Assembly (NCBI GenBank): GCA_932294295.1
Contig: OW028578.1
Span: 36,371,685 to 36,435,684, forward strand
Direction: 5' to 3'
DNA from: Alitta virens
Lineage: Eukaryota > Annelida > Polychaeta > Phyllodocida > Nereididae
DNA: 64,000 bases
The notes under the pieces are model-generated. The model was not told where the DNA came from, did no database searches, and saw nothing but the letters and a program-made list of their open reading frames with translations. Both the position numbers and the translations under genes were made by a program. Below, one piece after another: positions 11,011 through 23,120 of the stretch (positions are counted from its first letter, which is position 1; every line of letters begins with the position of its first letter).

Positions 11011-11830
11011 CCATCTGACAGGCTGTGGGGTGGGCAGCCAATTGGCCGGCCTGGCGCCGGGGCGATTGGCTGGGGGGGCGGGAGGTTGTAACACTTCCTT
11101 TTGATTGTTGTACCCTAAGGAACAAAACCTGAGTCCACTTTTCTCCATGAATCCTCTGACACACTAGTTTTGCCATAACTCGGCACCTAATTGACATTGG
11201 ATGGCAAGTGATTGGTCAAAATATACATAATTTGGATGATCATAAAATAATTTTACTCTGGTCTAGAAACGCAATTTATGTATTATTAATGTATTTATTA
11301 GTAATGTTATAATTATTTATCAGGTGTTTATTAGTAAAATTAACACCAAATTTATATAACTCGGTATTCAATTACTCAGGACCGATTCCTCAGATTCTGA
11401 GCATTCAGAATCTGTCTCAATTGTCCAGAAATGTTAACTAGAAATTAAGTTATTGATATTTTCATTTCATCGACGGGGGTACGGCGGACGGGAGGGGGGG
11501 AGGGGGTGCTGGCCGGTCAGCAGGTTCATTGCCGGCCTCCGAAACGTCCGATTGGTGCGGTCAGCCTCAACTTTAATTAAAAGCACTAAAAAGAGGTTTT
11601 GCTCATCAAATATAATTTTAAACTACAGAGAGAACTTGTATGTAAAAGAAATTAAATGAATTTATAACAAACTATTGCTTGAAAGTACATAAAAAACCAA
11701 AAAAAATAATTTCGGACGTTTCGGACACTTTTCGTACGTTTAGGTAATCGGACGTTTAGGGAAGCGGAGATTTTGGACTCGGACGTTTCGGTTTTCGGAT
11801 GTTTCGAACTGATACCTCTGTGTGCATAGC
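11011..11830. repeat. GC-rich islands and CGGACGTTT repeats
   Basis: Two GC-rich patches (about 11020-11090 and 11470-11560) stand out in AT-rich DNA and share CCGATTGG/CCAATCG-type motifs in opposite orientation. Downstream, at about 11711-11805, the motif CGGACGTTT or close variants recurs at least four times. This may be a decayed DNA element; no coding region or clear termini were found. Confidence 0.4.
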
Positions 11831-11929
11831 ATAGGGTGTTATCGTCAGCATAATTGCAAACACTGTAAGAACTACTTTATTCAAAAAGGAAATAATTTAT
11901 GTAAATGCTAAATAAGAGAGGACCCAAGA

Positions 11930-12430
11930 CATTTATGTCATATTTGGATGTCTGAGAATGTTATTTTAAGATGTAAAATATGACATAGATGTTTAAGAAC
12001 TGGGTATAAAAAATAGTAGCATATGGAAGATAGTCTATTCATTGGATAGCCTGTTCCCTTAGCTATTGATTCCTAGAAAATATTGGCTGCTGCTGCATAG
12101 ATAACTATCCAGTTTCTAGACATTTTTATGACAGGGTGTATTTTCTATCAGGGAAAATATGGCATAAATGTCTAGGAACTGGGCATAAATAAATAGTAGC
12201 ATATAGATGATAGTCCATTCATTTAATAGCCTATACCATTAGCTGTTGATTTCTACCAAACATTGGTTGTTACTGCATAGAAAACTATTCAGTTCCTAGG
12301 CATTTGTATGTCAGAGAGTGTACTTTTAGATGGAAAATATGACTTAGATCTATGTAAAGGAACTGGTTATATAGATGACAGTAGCCAATTATTCAATGGC
12401 TAGCCCATCTCTTTGACTTTGATGTGGTAT
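11930..12430. repeat. About 170-180 bp tandem repeat, roughly three copies
   Basis: Three diverged units share ordered motifs: (AAAATATGRCATAGATG), (GGAACTGGGTATA), (ATAGATGATAGTCCATTCATT), (TAGCTRTTGATT) and a CAGTTCCTAGGCATTT-like end. Within each unit the CTAGGAACTG motif appears in both orientations, giving the unit a fold-back character. Confidence 0.75.
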
Positions 12431-12457
12431 TAAGGGGACTAATTATAAATTAAGAAA

Positions 12458-12552
12458 GTGTCTAGGATCTGTCTAGGAACTACCTAGGAACTACCTAGGA
12501 ACTACCTAGGAACTACCTAGGAACTACCTAGGAACTGCATTGAACCTAGGAA
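12458..12552. repeat. 11-bp minisatellite CTAGGAACTAC
   Basis: About six near-perfect copies of CTAGGAACTAC, flanked by degenerate copies. The unit is a variant of the CTAGGAACTG motif inside the preceding 170-180 bp repeats, so the array was probably seeded from them. Confidence 0.9.
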
Positions 12553-12592
12553 CTGAGTTCAGACATCTCATACTCATAAGTGTTCTTGCTCA

Positions 12593-13554
12593 GATTCAGA
12601 TTCTTTTTATTATGCCAAGAAATCTTTACAATTTATTTTCATATTGTCATATATAAACATTTGTTTCAAAAGGAGACCTCACAAAGATAAATATATTTTA
12701 TCACTAGCATAAGGCCACCTGGAGAGATCAATTAATATTACATAGTGAATATTAAATCAAACACAATATGGAAATTACTCTCATCAGTAGTAGTTTCATC
12801 TACGTTACTCATCTCAAGTTAAAGAATATATTGTTGAAAAATATTATGAAGAAGCAGTAGGATGAACATTTATACAAATATTATATAGCAATTTTCAATA
12901 CTGGAGTCTGCGAAATAAGATGCTACAATGCTATATTTCTTAAATCCATCTAAACTATGTATTTCTAATTTTTCTCTATAAATCATGGACATATTATAAA
13001 GGATTTTGATAAATCTATGCAGAATACTCTGTTTTGCAAATTCATGTTTAATTAAGAGAAGTCGTAGTTGACCAGCTATTCGAGTTTCATAGTAATGAGG
13101 ATCATCTCTAAATAACAGAAAATACTGTGGCAAGGCATTGTTGAATCGTTTATGGCAGAATTTCAGGTCACACAGTGCACAGATATCATGGAATTTTAAA
13201 AGATTTAGTTTTTAAACAGACCACTGGTATGAAAATTATAGTTACGGTTAGTAAGAGGTCTGACAGCTTTTTATTTGCAAAATGAATATATTTTGACACT
13301 GCCAACCCCAAAGAAGAGCTCCATAGTTAACACAAGGGAATTGTATATCTGTAACAAGGCATGGAGAGGCAACATATTTTTTAATCTGTGCATAATGCAT
13401 GCTGTTTTTGACAATTTCTTTTGTAATCATATCACGGTGAGCTTTCCTATTTAGATGTGACAGTCTATCTAACATTATGCCAAGGAAGTTAAATTCATTG
13501 GCAAATTCAATAATAGAGTCTTCTATTTGAATCCTCAGCCCAAAATTATTCAAT
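12593..13554 (-). mobile_element. Older CR1-like LINE, 3' half (interrupted)
   Basis: Decayed minus-strand LINE with its 3' end to the left. The reverse-transcriptase thumb region is readable (IEFANEFNFLGIMLD near 13500; VNYGALLWGW near 13300), with a C-terminal stretch (ALPQYFLLFRDDP) at 13133-13080. Short CTGAAT-like direct repeats near 12593 may be the 3' terminal microsatellite. Several frameshifts are present. The other half lies at 15166-16110, separated by the plus-strand element at 13562-15158. Clade placement by residue pattern only. Confidence 0.8.
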
Positions 13555-13560
13555 GAATTT

Positions 13561-14844
13561 ATGTCAGATCTACCCGATCATCTTGAAAAATCAGATGGAA
13601 TAACATTAGGTGATTTTACTCTTACACATATATTGTATGCCGATGACATCGCACTTGTAGCTGATTCTCCTAATTGCATGCAAAATAGTATAAATTCACT
13701 TCATAATTACTGTAAAAAATGGCACCTTATTGTAAATGTTAGTAAAACCAAAGTGATGCAGATTGGTAACAAAGCAATAAGCACCTTCTTCTGTAATGGG
13801 GAAAAACTAGTAAATGTTGACAGCTTCAAATATCTTGGCCATATGCTTACTAATAAGCGTAGAATACATAGCAAGATGACGGAATACCTCTCAACACAAG
13901 TTCATAAAGCGCTCTTTGCACTGCAAGGTGATTCAAAACAAGCATTAGGAAAAATCGATCCCATGCTATCTCTTCGAATGTTTGATACCTATATTTTACC
14001 TATCCTGGAGTACAATAGTGAAATATGGACAAGTGAAAAATCTATGCCTGAATTAGAAAATTTGCAACTTGCATATCTTAAAAACATATTAGGAGTTAGA
14101 AAACAAACACCATCTTTAGCAGTCTATGGTGAAACAGATAGATTCCCATTGCATGTCAGACAGAAAATTAGAATGGTGAATTACTGGATAAGATTGGAAA
14201 GAGCACCTGATGACAGTTTACTTAAGAAATGTTTAAATTTTCAGAAGGAAATTTATGTGAATGCAGTAAATGGAAATAACTGGTTCAGTAAAGTGTGTCA
14301 TGTATTAAATAACTGCAACATTGAATATGATATTAGTAACCTCAGAAACTTTGACATTGATAATATCTCTAACACAGTGAAACTAAGACTCTATGAAGCC
14401 GAACATGAGCGACTTATAAATGCAATAAATGACAGTTCACAACAACCAAAACTTAGGACATATAAACTATTTAAAACTGATTGTAGAATAGAACCTTATC
14501 TTGAATTGCAACAAATTCACAAAGTGTTAACTAAAATAGCTAGATTTAGGACAAGTTCACATAGCCTGAAGATTGAAACAGGTCGACACCATAAACCAAT
14601 AATTCCTGCTCCAAATAGAATATGTGAAAAGTGTATGTTAAACTTTGTAGAAGACGAAATTCACTGTTTGATTGTCTGTCCTGGTAATGAGCAACACCGT
14701 GTTAACCTTTTTTTGAATGCAACTAAATTTATTAACAACTTCTTGTCTCTAGATGATATAACTAAGTTTACAGCAATAATGACAAACAAGGAACCTGAGT
14801 TATTAATTAGTTTAGGAAAGTTTCTCCTTCAAGCTGATGTGTAG
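13561..14844 (+). CDS. LINE reverse transcriptase C-terminal part, open frame
   Basis: A 427-residue uninterrupted frame. The reverse-transcriptase active-site motif YADD is at residues 27-30, followed by the KTKVM and FKYLG segments, a long thumb/linker and a C-terminal zinc-knuckle-like cluster (C..C, then H....C in CEKCMLNFVEDEIHCLIVC). The N-terminal endonuclease and first RT blocks are absent, so this is the tail of ORF2 of a truncated insertion and the first ATG is only the first Met after the breakpoint. The frame is still open, which points to a fairly recent insertion. It is related to the I/Jockey-like LINE group by general pattern. Confidence 0.85.
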   Translation: MSDLPDHLEKSDGITLGDFTLTHILYADDIALVADSPNCMQNSINSLHNYCKKWHLIVNVSKTKVMQIGNKAISTFFCNGEKLVNVDSFKYLGHMLTNKRRIHSKMTEYLSTQVHKALFALQGDSKQALGKIDPMLSLRMFDTYILPILEYNSEIWTSEKSMPELENLQLAYLKNILGVRKQTPSLAVYGETDRFPLHVRQKIRMVNYWIRLERAPDDSLLKKCLNFQKEIYVNAVNGNNWFSKVCHVLNNCNIEYDISNLRNFDIDNISNTVKLRLYEAEHERLINAINDSSQQPKLRTYKLFKTDCRIEPYLELQQIHKVLTKIARFRTSSHSLKIETGRHHKPIIPAPNRICEKCMLNFVEDEIHCLIVCPGNEQHRVNLFLNATKFINNFLSLDDITKFTAIMTNKEPELLISLGKFLLQADV

Positions 14845-15158
14845 AGAAAACCATCTCCTGTATCCACACAGTTATTAATTTAGTTTATTAGTTTATTAGT
14901 TATGATGTGCTTGTCATGTTTTGGACTTTGAGAGTGAAATGTTTTTATTAGCGGCTTGTATTTTTTTCTATTGTGTATGTGGATTTTAAACACGTATTAT
15001 AAGTTAACTTGGTGGCTGGAACCTTGATTATTGAAATTTTATTGCTTTCTGTACTTACATTAATGTCTCTTTCATGTTATCTTTTAACTGAATGACATAT
15101 GTATCATTTATGATATTTTACATGTCAATAAAATCTATATATATATATTTAATAGTAG
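13562..15158 (+). mobile_element. 5'-truncated LINE nested in the minus-strand LINE, with target duplication
   Basis: A plus-strand insertion flanked by GAATTTA at 13555-13561 and again at 15159-15165, consistent with a 7-bp target-site duplication. It starts abruptly inside the reverse transcriptase and ends with AATAAAATC and a TA-rich tail, as expected for target-primed reverse transcription with 5' truncation. It splits the older minus-strand LINE whose halves lie on either side. Confidence 0.85.
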
Positions 15159-15165
15159 GAATTTA

Positions 15166-16110
15166 AACACTTCATTTGGGTGCATGGAAAATCGTGGCTT
15201 TCGTTTTGCTTTTGTTAATAGATAGCTTATTGGCCTTCATCCAATTGTTCATGCTGACCAACTCATCATTTAGATTTCTTTCACCCTGAAAATTATTCAG
15301 GGAAGCCACGATAATTGTATCATCAACATAAAGAATTGGATGAAAGACAGAAGTAGCGTTGACAAGATTGTTGGCATCAATAATAAATAAAAGAGGACCA
15401 AGAATGGGTCCTTGTGGAACACCAAGCTGAAGTGGAACATGATTAGACTTGATATTGTCAACAACAACATATTGCACTCTGTTAGTTAAATAGCTTCGAA
15501 GTTATTTCACTGAAAGATTTTTCACGCCATAGTGTTTTAATTTAAACAGAAGTATTTCATGATCCAGTGTATCAAAGGCCTTTGATAAATCAAGATAAAT
15601 ATAAATGGGTACTATTTTTACGTCAATTGCAGTGATTGTTAATTCTACCTGAAGCAAAGACTGATTTGTCATGACCATAATTATGTCACAAGCAATTTTC
15701 ACGTTTTGAAGTAACTTGGTTGACATCATGTAAAACCCACAACTGTTTTTAGTTTTTAGAGACTATTACTTTTATTACATTATTTATATTTGTAGAATGA
15801 AACTCAGAATCTGGAGCAACTGGAAGATTCATATAGTTTTGGAAATTAATTCCATCCAGGGTTCTAATCATCTGTGCTAATTTAGTTCCTGCTTCATCAT
15901 AATATGCATTAAATGCATCAGCAATTTTCTGTTTATCAGATATATAATTATTGTCCACCACAAAACATTTTGGAAATTCCTTTTCCTTATTTTGACCAAT
16001 AATTTAGTTATTCACGCACCATGTCTTTTTGATATCACTCTTATATTTAGCAAAATATTTCTCATAATAAAGTTTTTTGGTATGGCGAGTGCTTTCCCTA
16101 GGTTTCCTTG
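15166..16110 (-). mobile_element. Older CR1-like LINE, 5' half (interrupted)
   Basis: Minus-strand reverse-transcriptase domain in pieces: a linker (KIADAFNAYY near 15920), YLDLSKAFDTLDHEIL near 15580, VPQGPILGPLLFI near 15420 and YVDDT (active site, near 15330). Frames are broken by stops and shifts. It continues across the nested insertion into 13554-12593 and shows the same domain order as the element at 37880-40850. Confidence 0.85.
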
Positions 16111-16229
16111 CTCATATATTTGTAGCTACAAGTTCACTGTCCACAGGAAAGGGTTACAATGTCATAGATGAAAAAATATGGAATTTCGAGTTGTGTGGGA
16201 ACTAGCCTTTTAATGAACGTTTGCCATAC

Positions 16230-18300
16230 GAAATACACCTGCTTTAGGTTTAGACATATCTCTTGTCTATTGTCTAGCACTCAGATACAGTTGATTTCTT
16301 CCAATTTTAATCGATTTTTGCATTTTTGAACTCATGACAGCAGCCATTACTGTCAAATTGAAGAAAATATGGACTCGGCAGAGCTATTACATTTTTTATC
16401 CACTAGGTGCGTTGAAGTTTGTGCCTATTCGAGTGAGTTTTGGCAGAACTAGGCGGATGGATTAACAACGAAACATAAACTCGCAAATGACACAGAAATT
16501 GATTAAAATTGGAAGAAATCAACCATATCTGAGTGCAGACAATAGTAAACAGAGCAGTTCTTGTGTACATAGCGACAAAAAAAGGCATGCTAAAGTGTTT
16601 GTAGAAACAACTGTCAAAAAAGTCAAATTCCAAGAATTCCTATGCAAGTCGTTCCGACCCTACATTGCATCTAATGCAATGTAGGTCGGTTCTGGCTAAT
16701 ATATTTTGGTAAGTTGACCATTGATGAAATTTCAACAACACACCTTGTCCAAAAAATTATCAACAGCAGATTGCAGTTTAAAGGTTTATTGCAACAAGGA
16801 AATATGACCGATTTCCAACACATCCAAGCCAACTACGAAACTGGACAGAGTCAGGTGGAAATACCTGGTGCTTGGTGTAAAAAGTTATTCCATAATGTTC
16901 CTGATTATGGTATTGGAGCAAAAAAAGATGATCAAACTGTATGTCCCATGATGTTTTATCTTGAGATTTGCGGCTGCTGGGGTAATTTCATATCCATTTA
17001 CAAAGACTAACCAGATTGTCAAACCATGTTCAGATAGTCTAGATTTTTTTGGAGGTGGAGTATATTTAGCTATATGTTGTAGAGGTTGATAATGAGACTG
17101 AAGAAACTCAGGTACTGATCAGTGTGTGTTAAGTTTCTGATACACACTGACCTCAAAAGTATGTCCAGGCTGTTGTCCACTTTGGCTGTTGCACTATTGT
17201 TGTTCTTCTTTGAGTGAACTGACTGATAGTGGGATGCTGGTTGTTTAGGTGGAAGTGAATTTATTTACAAGTGAACGTTGGCTGATTGGCAGATGTCTTC
17301 AACATACTTACCTCAGTAACAAGGAGGACCCTGAAAACCTCTGAGAGCATTCTGTTGAAAATTCCCTGTGAGAAAATCACAACATTGGGCTCACTTGGGA
17401 GCCCATAGCAGTCCCGCTTTTTGCTAATAAATTGGTTTCAGGTAAATAATGAAAATCTAACACAAGAGACCAAAAGGTCAGTGATCTGTTTAATGGTGAG
17501 TGGTGTTCTTTCCTGTACCAACTCCTCACAATAGATTATGTGCCCGAGAACAGCAGACAATACATCTCCCTGTTGCAAACCCTAAGAGACAGCAAAATAT
17601 CACACATAGTCAAGCCAACTTTTTTTTTTCAAAAATAGATTTTTTGAACTAATCAAAATTCTATATGGGTTCTATTCAGCTGCAACCTACAGAGCATGGT
17701 TTGCAGTCAGTACATGCAATTATATTGTCTGAGACAGCATCATACATCATGGACAAAAGGTCACCATCCTATTCATGTAATGTGTACAGCTATGTTAATT
17801 AAGACACAATTATATTAAAAGTTACCCATATAGAATTTTGATTAGTCCAATATAGAATTTGAATCTTAGTAGATGTGCTGACACATGTATCAATTTGATA
17901 TTTTGCTGTCAATAAATATCTATATATATGTAAAGGTGATATGAATATTCCAGATAATGCCAGAAAATGCCGGAATATTCCAGATAATTCCTGAAAATGC
18001 CACTGGCCTGGCAAAATCTAGAAAATGCCGGCATTTTCCCAACCTTGGGACTCCTATTACAGCCTCACTCCATCACCTAAACAGCCGGATAGTAGCAGTC
18101 AAAGGCTGTACTTAGTACCACCCGAAAAATTGTTTATCCCTGACCTTTGTCATATTTCCTTGTTGGAATAAACCTTTAAACTGCAATCTGCTATTGATCT
18201 TTCGTTGGACAAGGCTTGTTGTTGATGAAACTTTAGCAATGGTCAACTTAATAAATATATGGGCCATAACACTTGCAGATGATCAGACACAAATATGACA
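16230..18300. repeat. Nested fold-back (inverted repeat) region
   Basis: Three inverted pairs are visible: 16268-16320 with 16495-16547, about 16700-16810 with 18145-18265, and 17645-17672 with 17820-17850. A hairpin with 16-bp arms sits at 16654-16689 (CCGACCCTACATTGCAT facing ATGCAATGTAGGTCGG). The roughly 110-bp arms at 16700 and 18265 could be the termini of a 1.6-kb non-autonomous transposon. No transposase was recognised. At 17940-18040 the motif GAAAATGCCGGAATATTCCA and variants repeat. Confidence 0.65.
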
Positions 18301-18898
18301 TAGAAGTATAATATTGTCGAAGCAAATATTATGTGTTCAGTGGTCATATTACAATTTAAATTACTTATAAATTTTAACAAAATACACCATTGAATTCTAT
18401 ATCCCAAATTATGTGTATTTTAACCCATCACCTGCCATCAATTTAGGTACAGAGTTATGTCAAAACTAGTGTATCGGAGGTGGCTATGTTTGATTTCAAG
18501 ATGGCCGCCTTAGGAAAGATAGAAAAAAATGGAACTGCATCTGGTTTTGTTCCCTAGAGTCCAAATCTAAGAAAAAGCATTGGTTCCAAAAATGTACCCC
18601 AAAGTTAGGAAATTATACACAATGCCTTACACGTCTTTCCTGACCAGTATTAATTATTTTATAGGTTGCCTACATCCCAGCCTCCTGTGGAGATTGGGCT
18701 TAATTATTGACCCAGCTTTTATGCATTGTGGATTAAATTCTCATTAATTTCACAAAGTTCTGTGTGAAGTACATTTGAATCAATAAAATAGCTAATTATG
18801 TGGAAAAAACATCTCATTCTGACTGCAGGGAAAGCTTGATGTATCCCCTAATCTAAGTTCTTTATTTATCTGTTATGTGCAAATATTTTTGTAATCTT
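18301..18898. other. Intergenic, no gene seen
   Basis: AT-rich sequence with no recognisable coding potential. It ends at the target duplication of the hAT element. Confidence 0.5.
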
Positions 18899-18906
18899 AT
18901 TAGGAT

Positions 18907-21900
18907 TAGACCTGTGCGCCAGCCAAAACTTGAAATATTGGCTGGCTGAATCATGATATGGCTGCTGAGCTGCCAAGCCATGGACCTTTAGGTGGCGGCT
19001 GGCTGTTGTCTGATATAATGGCTAGCCATAACTTTAAACTGAAGTTACACCATATATAATAAAAATCGAAAGTTGCCATTAGTTCCGTAACTGCAGCTTA
19101 AGTAAGCTCTAATAGGAAATAATGAAAAAGAAGAAAAGCCAAAATGAATTTGAAATAATACAGTATGCTAGAACCTAAAGAAACATCTCTTCTTTACTTC
19201 CAGTTTTGATGAAATTCAAAGGGCATTTTGTCAGCCTTTTCAATCCATTTTATCAATGCATTCATTGCATTGTCACAACTGTAACAGTAAAGGAGTAATT
19301 AACTTGCAATCTGAACTTTTATGTCTAGAATGAACAGAATGGAACAAAACTTGGCAAAGATTGAAAAAGTTATTATTATTACCAAGAAATATTTTCAGCA
19401 CATTTTCTTTTATTTACACATTACAATGCATAATGTCACTGGCCTTAATCACTCAACATCCCTATTTCAAAAACTGGAGCATTGTCATGAATAAAGGAAA
19501 CCATATTCAGGGTAATTGGGTCTAAGGCACTCCTTTTTGAGTTCATAACCAGTCCTGTTATACTGAACATAGACTCCACTGCCACACTGGAGAGAGGTAT
19601 TGCGAGATATTCTCTCGCCAGTGTGGCAAGTCGTGGATACTGGTGGTGATGGTTCTGCCAAAATAGCAGGGCATTTGATTTTTCACTCATAGATGGGGTG
19701 AGGACCCAGTACCGTTCAACTTCAAAGGAGTCATTTGAAGAGTCAGACTCAGGCATAAGATCCTGCAGGAGCCGCTTCATTTTGGAGGCAGGCTCTGCTG
19801 AGTCTGGAGATTTCACGCTACTGCCATGTTGTTGAGGCTGTATGGACTCAGATTGTTCCTTCAAGAGACGGAGAGCCTCCTCCTTCTCCACAAAACCACG
19901 GACTGCAGGGTGTAGACAGGCAGCAAGCTTTGCAGTTTCTGAAATTTTGAACCTATGTTCAATTTTATCATTCAATTTTTGCTTCAATTGTACAAGTTCA
20001 AGTGGATCATCTGCTGTCATGCTACATAGCTGCTGAATCTTGGCTTTGATTAAGGGAAGCAGGGCTAGTGAATTACCACAATCACTAACGATGCTTGTCA
20101 GGTCAGCAAATGCTTTGAGAAACTCGTTCAATGATTTTAGCACATGCAGTTCATCTTCATTGAGTACCTTATCACCTTTTCCAGTTTTTTTCAACATATT
20201 CATCGCTGGCTCGAACATTTCTACCACAGAAGAAATCATGGCATGAGAGCTGTTCCATCTGGTTGGGATCATGTTTTTGAGTGTGTGGTGTTTTTGCCCC
20301 ATTTCTTCGGCACTTTGATTTTCCTCAGCTTGACAGCCAATGGCGTATTGCTTGTCTAAAGCCAGAATATTGTGCAGTTCCGCCATTGACTTTATTCTTT
20401 CATATTCTGCTGTGTCATTTTTACACAAGGCTTCTCAGACAAGGCAAATGCCTTGAAGTGTGAGGCTGATACCACACCCTTAGTTTTTTCCAACAGGCTG
20501 GTAATGCCTTCGCATTTAGCAAACCCATCAGTTGTCAGTAGCAAGTGAAGACTATGGGCTACACAATGCTGTGCATCTTCTACGTTTAACATTCTGGATG
20601 TAAGAAACATATTAGCTGCACCATCATGGACTGTATGCAAACGCAGCTCTCCAAGACGTTTCTGGAAGAAAAAAGTGATTTTTTTTCTTTGATGTGCTCC
20701 TTCAAATTTTTCGCAGTGTGACCCTCCAATGGAACGCAACTCAATGTCAGAACTTTTCTCTTCCAGTCAGAGGTAATGATGGTAGTTCTTAGCCCAAGGA
20801 AAGGTAGTCGCCGATATTGATCTGTCCATCCATCGAACATAAATGCTGCAGACACAGCATCTTTCAGTTCTTCTTTGACCATATTTTGCATAGTCTTGAA
20901 CATGTCAAAGAGAGATGTCCGAGACAGAGCAGTTCTTGTAGGAAGAGTCATTCCAGCATTTTTCTCGAAAAACCTGGTGAATCCTGCATCTTCTACCATG
21001 GAGAAAGGCCGAAGATCTGTGCAAAACCATAATCTGAGATCTCTGTTAATTTCAAAACTGTTTTTAGCAGGTCGTCTGTGTTCAGGCACTAGCCAATTTT
21101 TCATGATGTTTTCTTGCTTTTTTGTAGTTTTTGTACTGTCAACATCAATGTTGTGGCATTTTCCAAGGCGCAATTTCATATTTCCTATGCCGCTCCCAAC
21201 TGACATGTTGTGGACTTTTGATAAATGTGCGGCTTTTTTCTCTGTCATCTTGCTGATCTCTTGCTTGAGACATGGTTCGCAGTACCATCCTGTATCATCA
21301 ATCAGGTCCCCATCTATGTTGAGCAAGTGTCCATAATACTTCCAGCATATACTGGTGTCTCTTTCAATCTTCATGGTGTGCCATTTGGGGATGATTTTGA
21401 GATTTGTTAGTACGCCATTTTGTGGAGCCAAGTTGACAGACACATTAGAATTGGCCGGTGCTCATCGACTTCGATCAAGTGACCTGCAAATAATGAAACA
21501 TAAATGATGTACTTGGTACATTGAAATAAATATATTGTAGGAGGGACAGAAGGTGCCAAATGGAAACAAAAACACAAACACTACCAAAAAATTCGAAACA
21601 AAGATCACCCTTGCATGTCAAAAACTGCCATAATTTCATTGTTGATACTGATAGGCCACAATTACAAAAATAAAAACATGAATAGGCCTACCGTTATATT
21701 ATATTAAATTAAATAGTCTACACTGATTCTATGGTGGTCAATAGAAATTAAAAATGAACTGAATTGATCCACCACCATATGTTTTCTTTTATTTGAAGCT
21801 GAACTGCAGTTCCAAAACTGCAAGAGGTTTAAAATAGCCTGCCTAACAGCTCAAACCCAAGGCAAAATCTGCTGGCCCAAGCTAAACACAAAGGTGTAAT

Positions 21901-22170
21901 GCATAGATAATTGCATAAATACAAATGTAACTTACGTTTTCCTCATTTCCTTGACGTGTGGATTAAGCAGACAGACTGAGACGAGGCTTGCAGACAGACT
22001 TCGAGCATTTGACATTTCACTTTATTGCCACAAGAGGGCTGCGATGACAGCCACCTGGTGGATTTTGGCAGCGGCTCGCCAAAACCTGATCAGCTGGCTG
22101 CAAGCTGTTATGGCCAGATGCTCATCATTAAAGTGGCTTAGCTAAGCTTTGGCGGTGGCGCACAGGTCTA
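18907..22170 (-). mobile_element. Complete hAT-like DNA transposon with TIRs and 8-bp target duplication
   Basis: The terminal inverted repeat TAGACCTGTGCGCCA is perfect over 15 bp at 18907-18921 and 22156-22170. Both ends are flanked by the identical 8-mer ATTAGGAT (18899-18906 and 22171-22178), the target-duplication length typical of hAT elements. Subterminal sequence is rich in GGCTGGCTG-type motifs at both ends. The interior carries a decayed minus-strand transposase (19445-21443). The total length of 3264 bp suits an autonomous ancestor. Confidence 0.93.
19445..21443 (-). pseudogene. hAT transposase, frameshifted
   Basis: Minus-strand transposase split over three frames. The N-terminal block (21443 to about 20690) has a zinc-finger-like C/H region (WYCEPCLKQE...HLSKVH), followed by a DGWTDQYRRLPFLGLR segment typical of the hAT RNase-H-like core. 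A middle block (20739-20392) has HCVAHSLHLLL, and the last block (20428-19445) has PTRWNSSHAMI and the C-terminal dimerisation motif (SSVAVESMFSITGLVMNSKR). At least two frameshifts, near 20650 and 20410, separate the blocks, so no full transposase can be made. It lies wholly inside the TIRs at 18907 and 22170. ZBED-like host genes share this fold, but the flanking TIRs and target duplication identify a transposon. Confidence 0.92.
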
Positions 22171-22239
22171 ATTAGGATGGAAAATGTATCTGGTGAGCAA
22201 AAAACTTATTTCCACCAATATGTGGTGGCCGAAAGGTGC

Positions 22240-22400
22240 ATTTTATTGGTCTTGTAGCTTCATAGAGCAACATTCACTTTCGTCTGACAAAAATACCAAC
22301 TTTCTGTCCAACTTTCGCCCCTTAAACGTACCAACTTTCGAAAGTACCAAATTTCATGCCACGAAACTGCTAACCTGCCCCCCTCACTGATGGTTTTAGC
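22240..22400 (+). repeat. Dispersed repeat with AACTTTCG-type motif (copy 1)
   Basis: Contains several spaced (ACCAACTTTC) and (AACTTTCG) motifs and matches, in inverted orientation, 63060-63220, including the shared edge (TAACCTGCCCCCCTCA against its complement near 63075). No coding potential was seen. Confidence 0.6.
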
Positions 22401-22559
22401 CAATTGACTTCATAAATATTGGACGTACAGAGCTGTATTCGTATCTAGTAAATGACAATTGGGGAGGGGGCGGGATAGCTGGGGCCCAATTCACTGTTCA
22501 TGCAGATCTTATCTCTGGATGTATTTTATCTAGAATAGTGGTTATTACAATTATAGAAT

Positions 22560-23120
22560 ATGCAATTTCTTACTCTCTTGGTTCTAATGTCATACTTCTA
22601 CAGTTTTTAAAATTGTGTTCAATATTGAGTTGAAAATGAAGCAAAATACGACTAAACACTTTTAGGTTCGAAAAATTGCTATTTGGGTAATTTTCAACTC
22701 AAAATTGTAACAAAACTAAAGCCTGCAGATATATGTTGTTCTTAGAGCCAACAGTTTATTACAACACCTTTTGAAACAGTTATTAAACAGTTAAACATTA
22801 TTTCAGGTAAAACACATTTAGAGATACGGGCATGCAACATTAGGCTTCCGGACTATATGAGTTGAATTTTCCGTCGTTTTTAACTCAATATTGTAACCAA
22901 TCTATAGCTCGCAGAAATATGTTGTTTCTACAGGAGGAGGAGGAGGAGGCACCCTTCCAATTTATACAAAGCTGCATACCTGAAATTAATTGAATTTGCC
23001 TTCACTTTTGTAGTGCGAAACCTCGGGAGGTCAACATTTTAATAGCTGTATTACTTTTGTGGTACGACAGTATTATCACTGTTGTGGTGCGAAGGTTTCC
23101 CGGTACGAAAGTGCCTACTG
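22560..23120. repeat. Composite repeat upstream of receptor B
   Basis: Shares (GTCGTTTTTAACTCAA) and nearby segments with 62560-62760, and the GTGGTGCGAA/GTACGAAAG motif (23040-23110) with 63060-63200. Both loci hold these pieces close together, suggesting one diverged transposon-like unit. A short AGG microsatellite is at 22932-22950. Confidence 0.5.

Noticed and set aside
20144..21410. Plus-strand open frames of 60-153 codons
   Set aside because: They are antisense shadows of the minus-strand hAT transposase.
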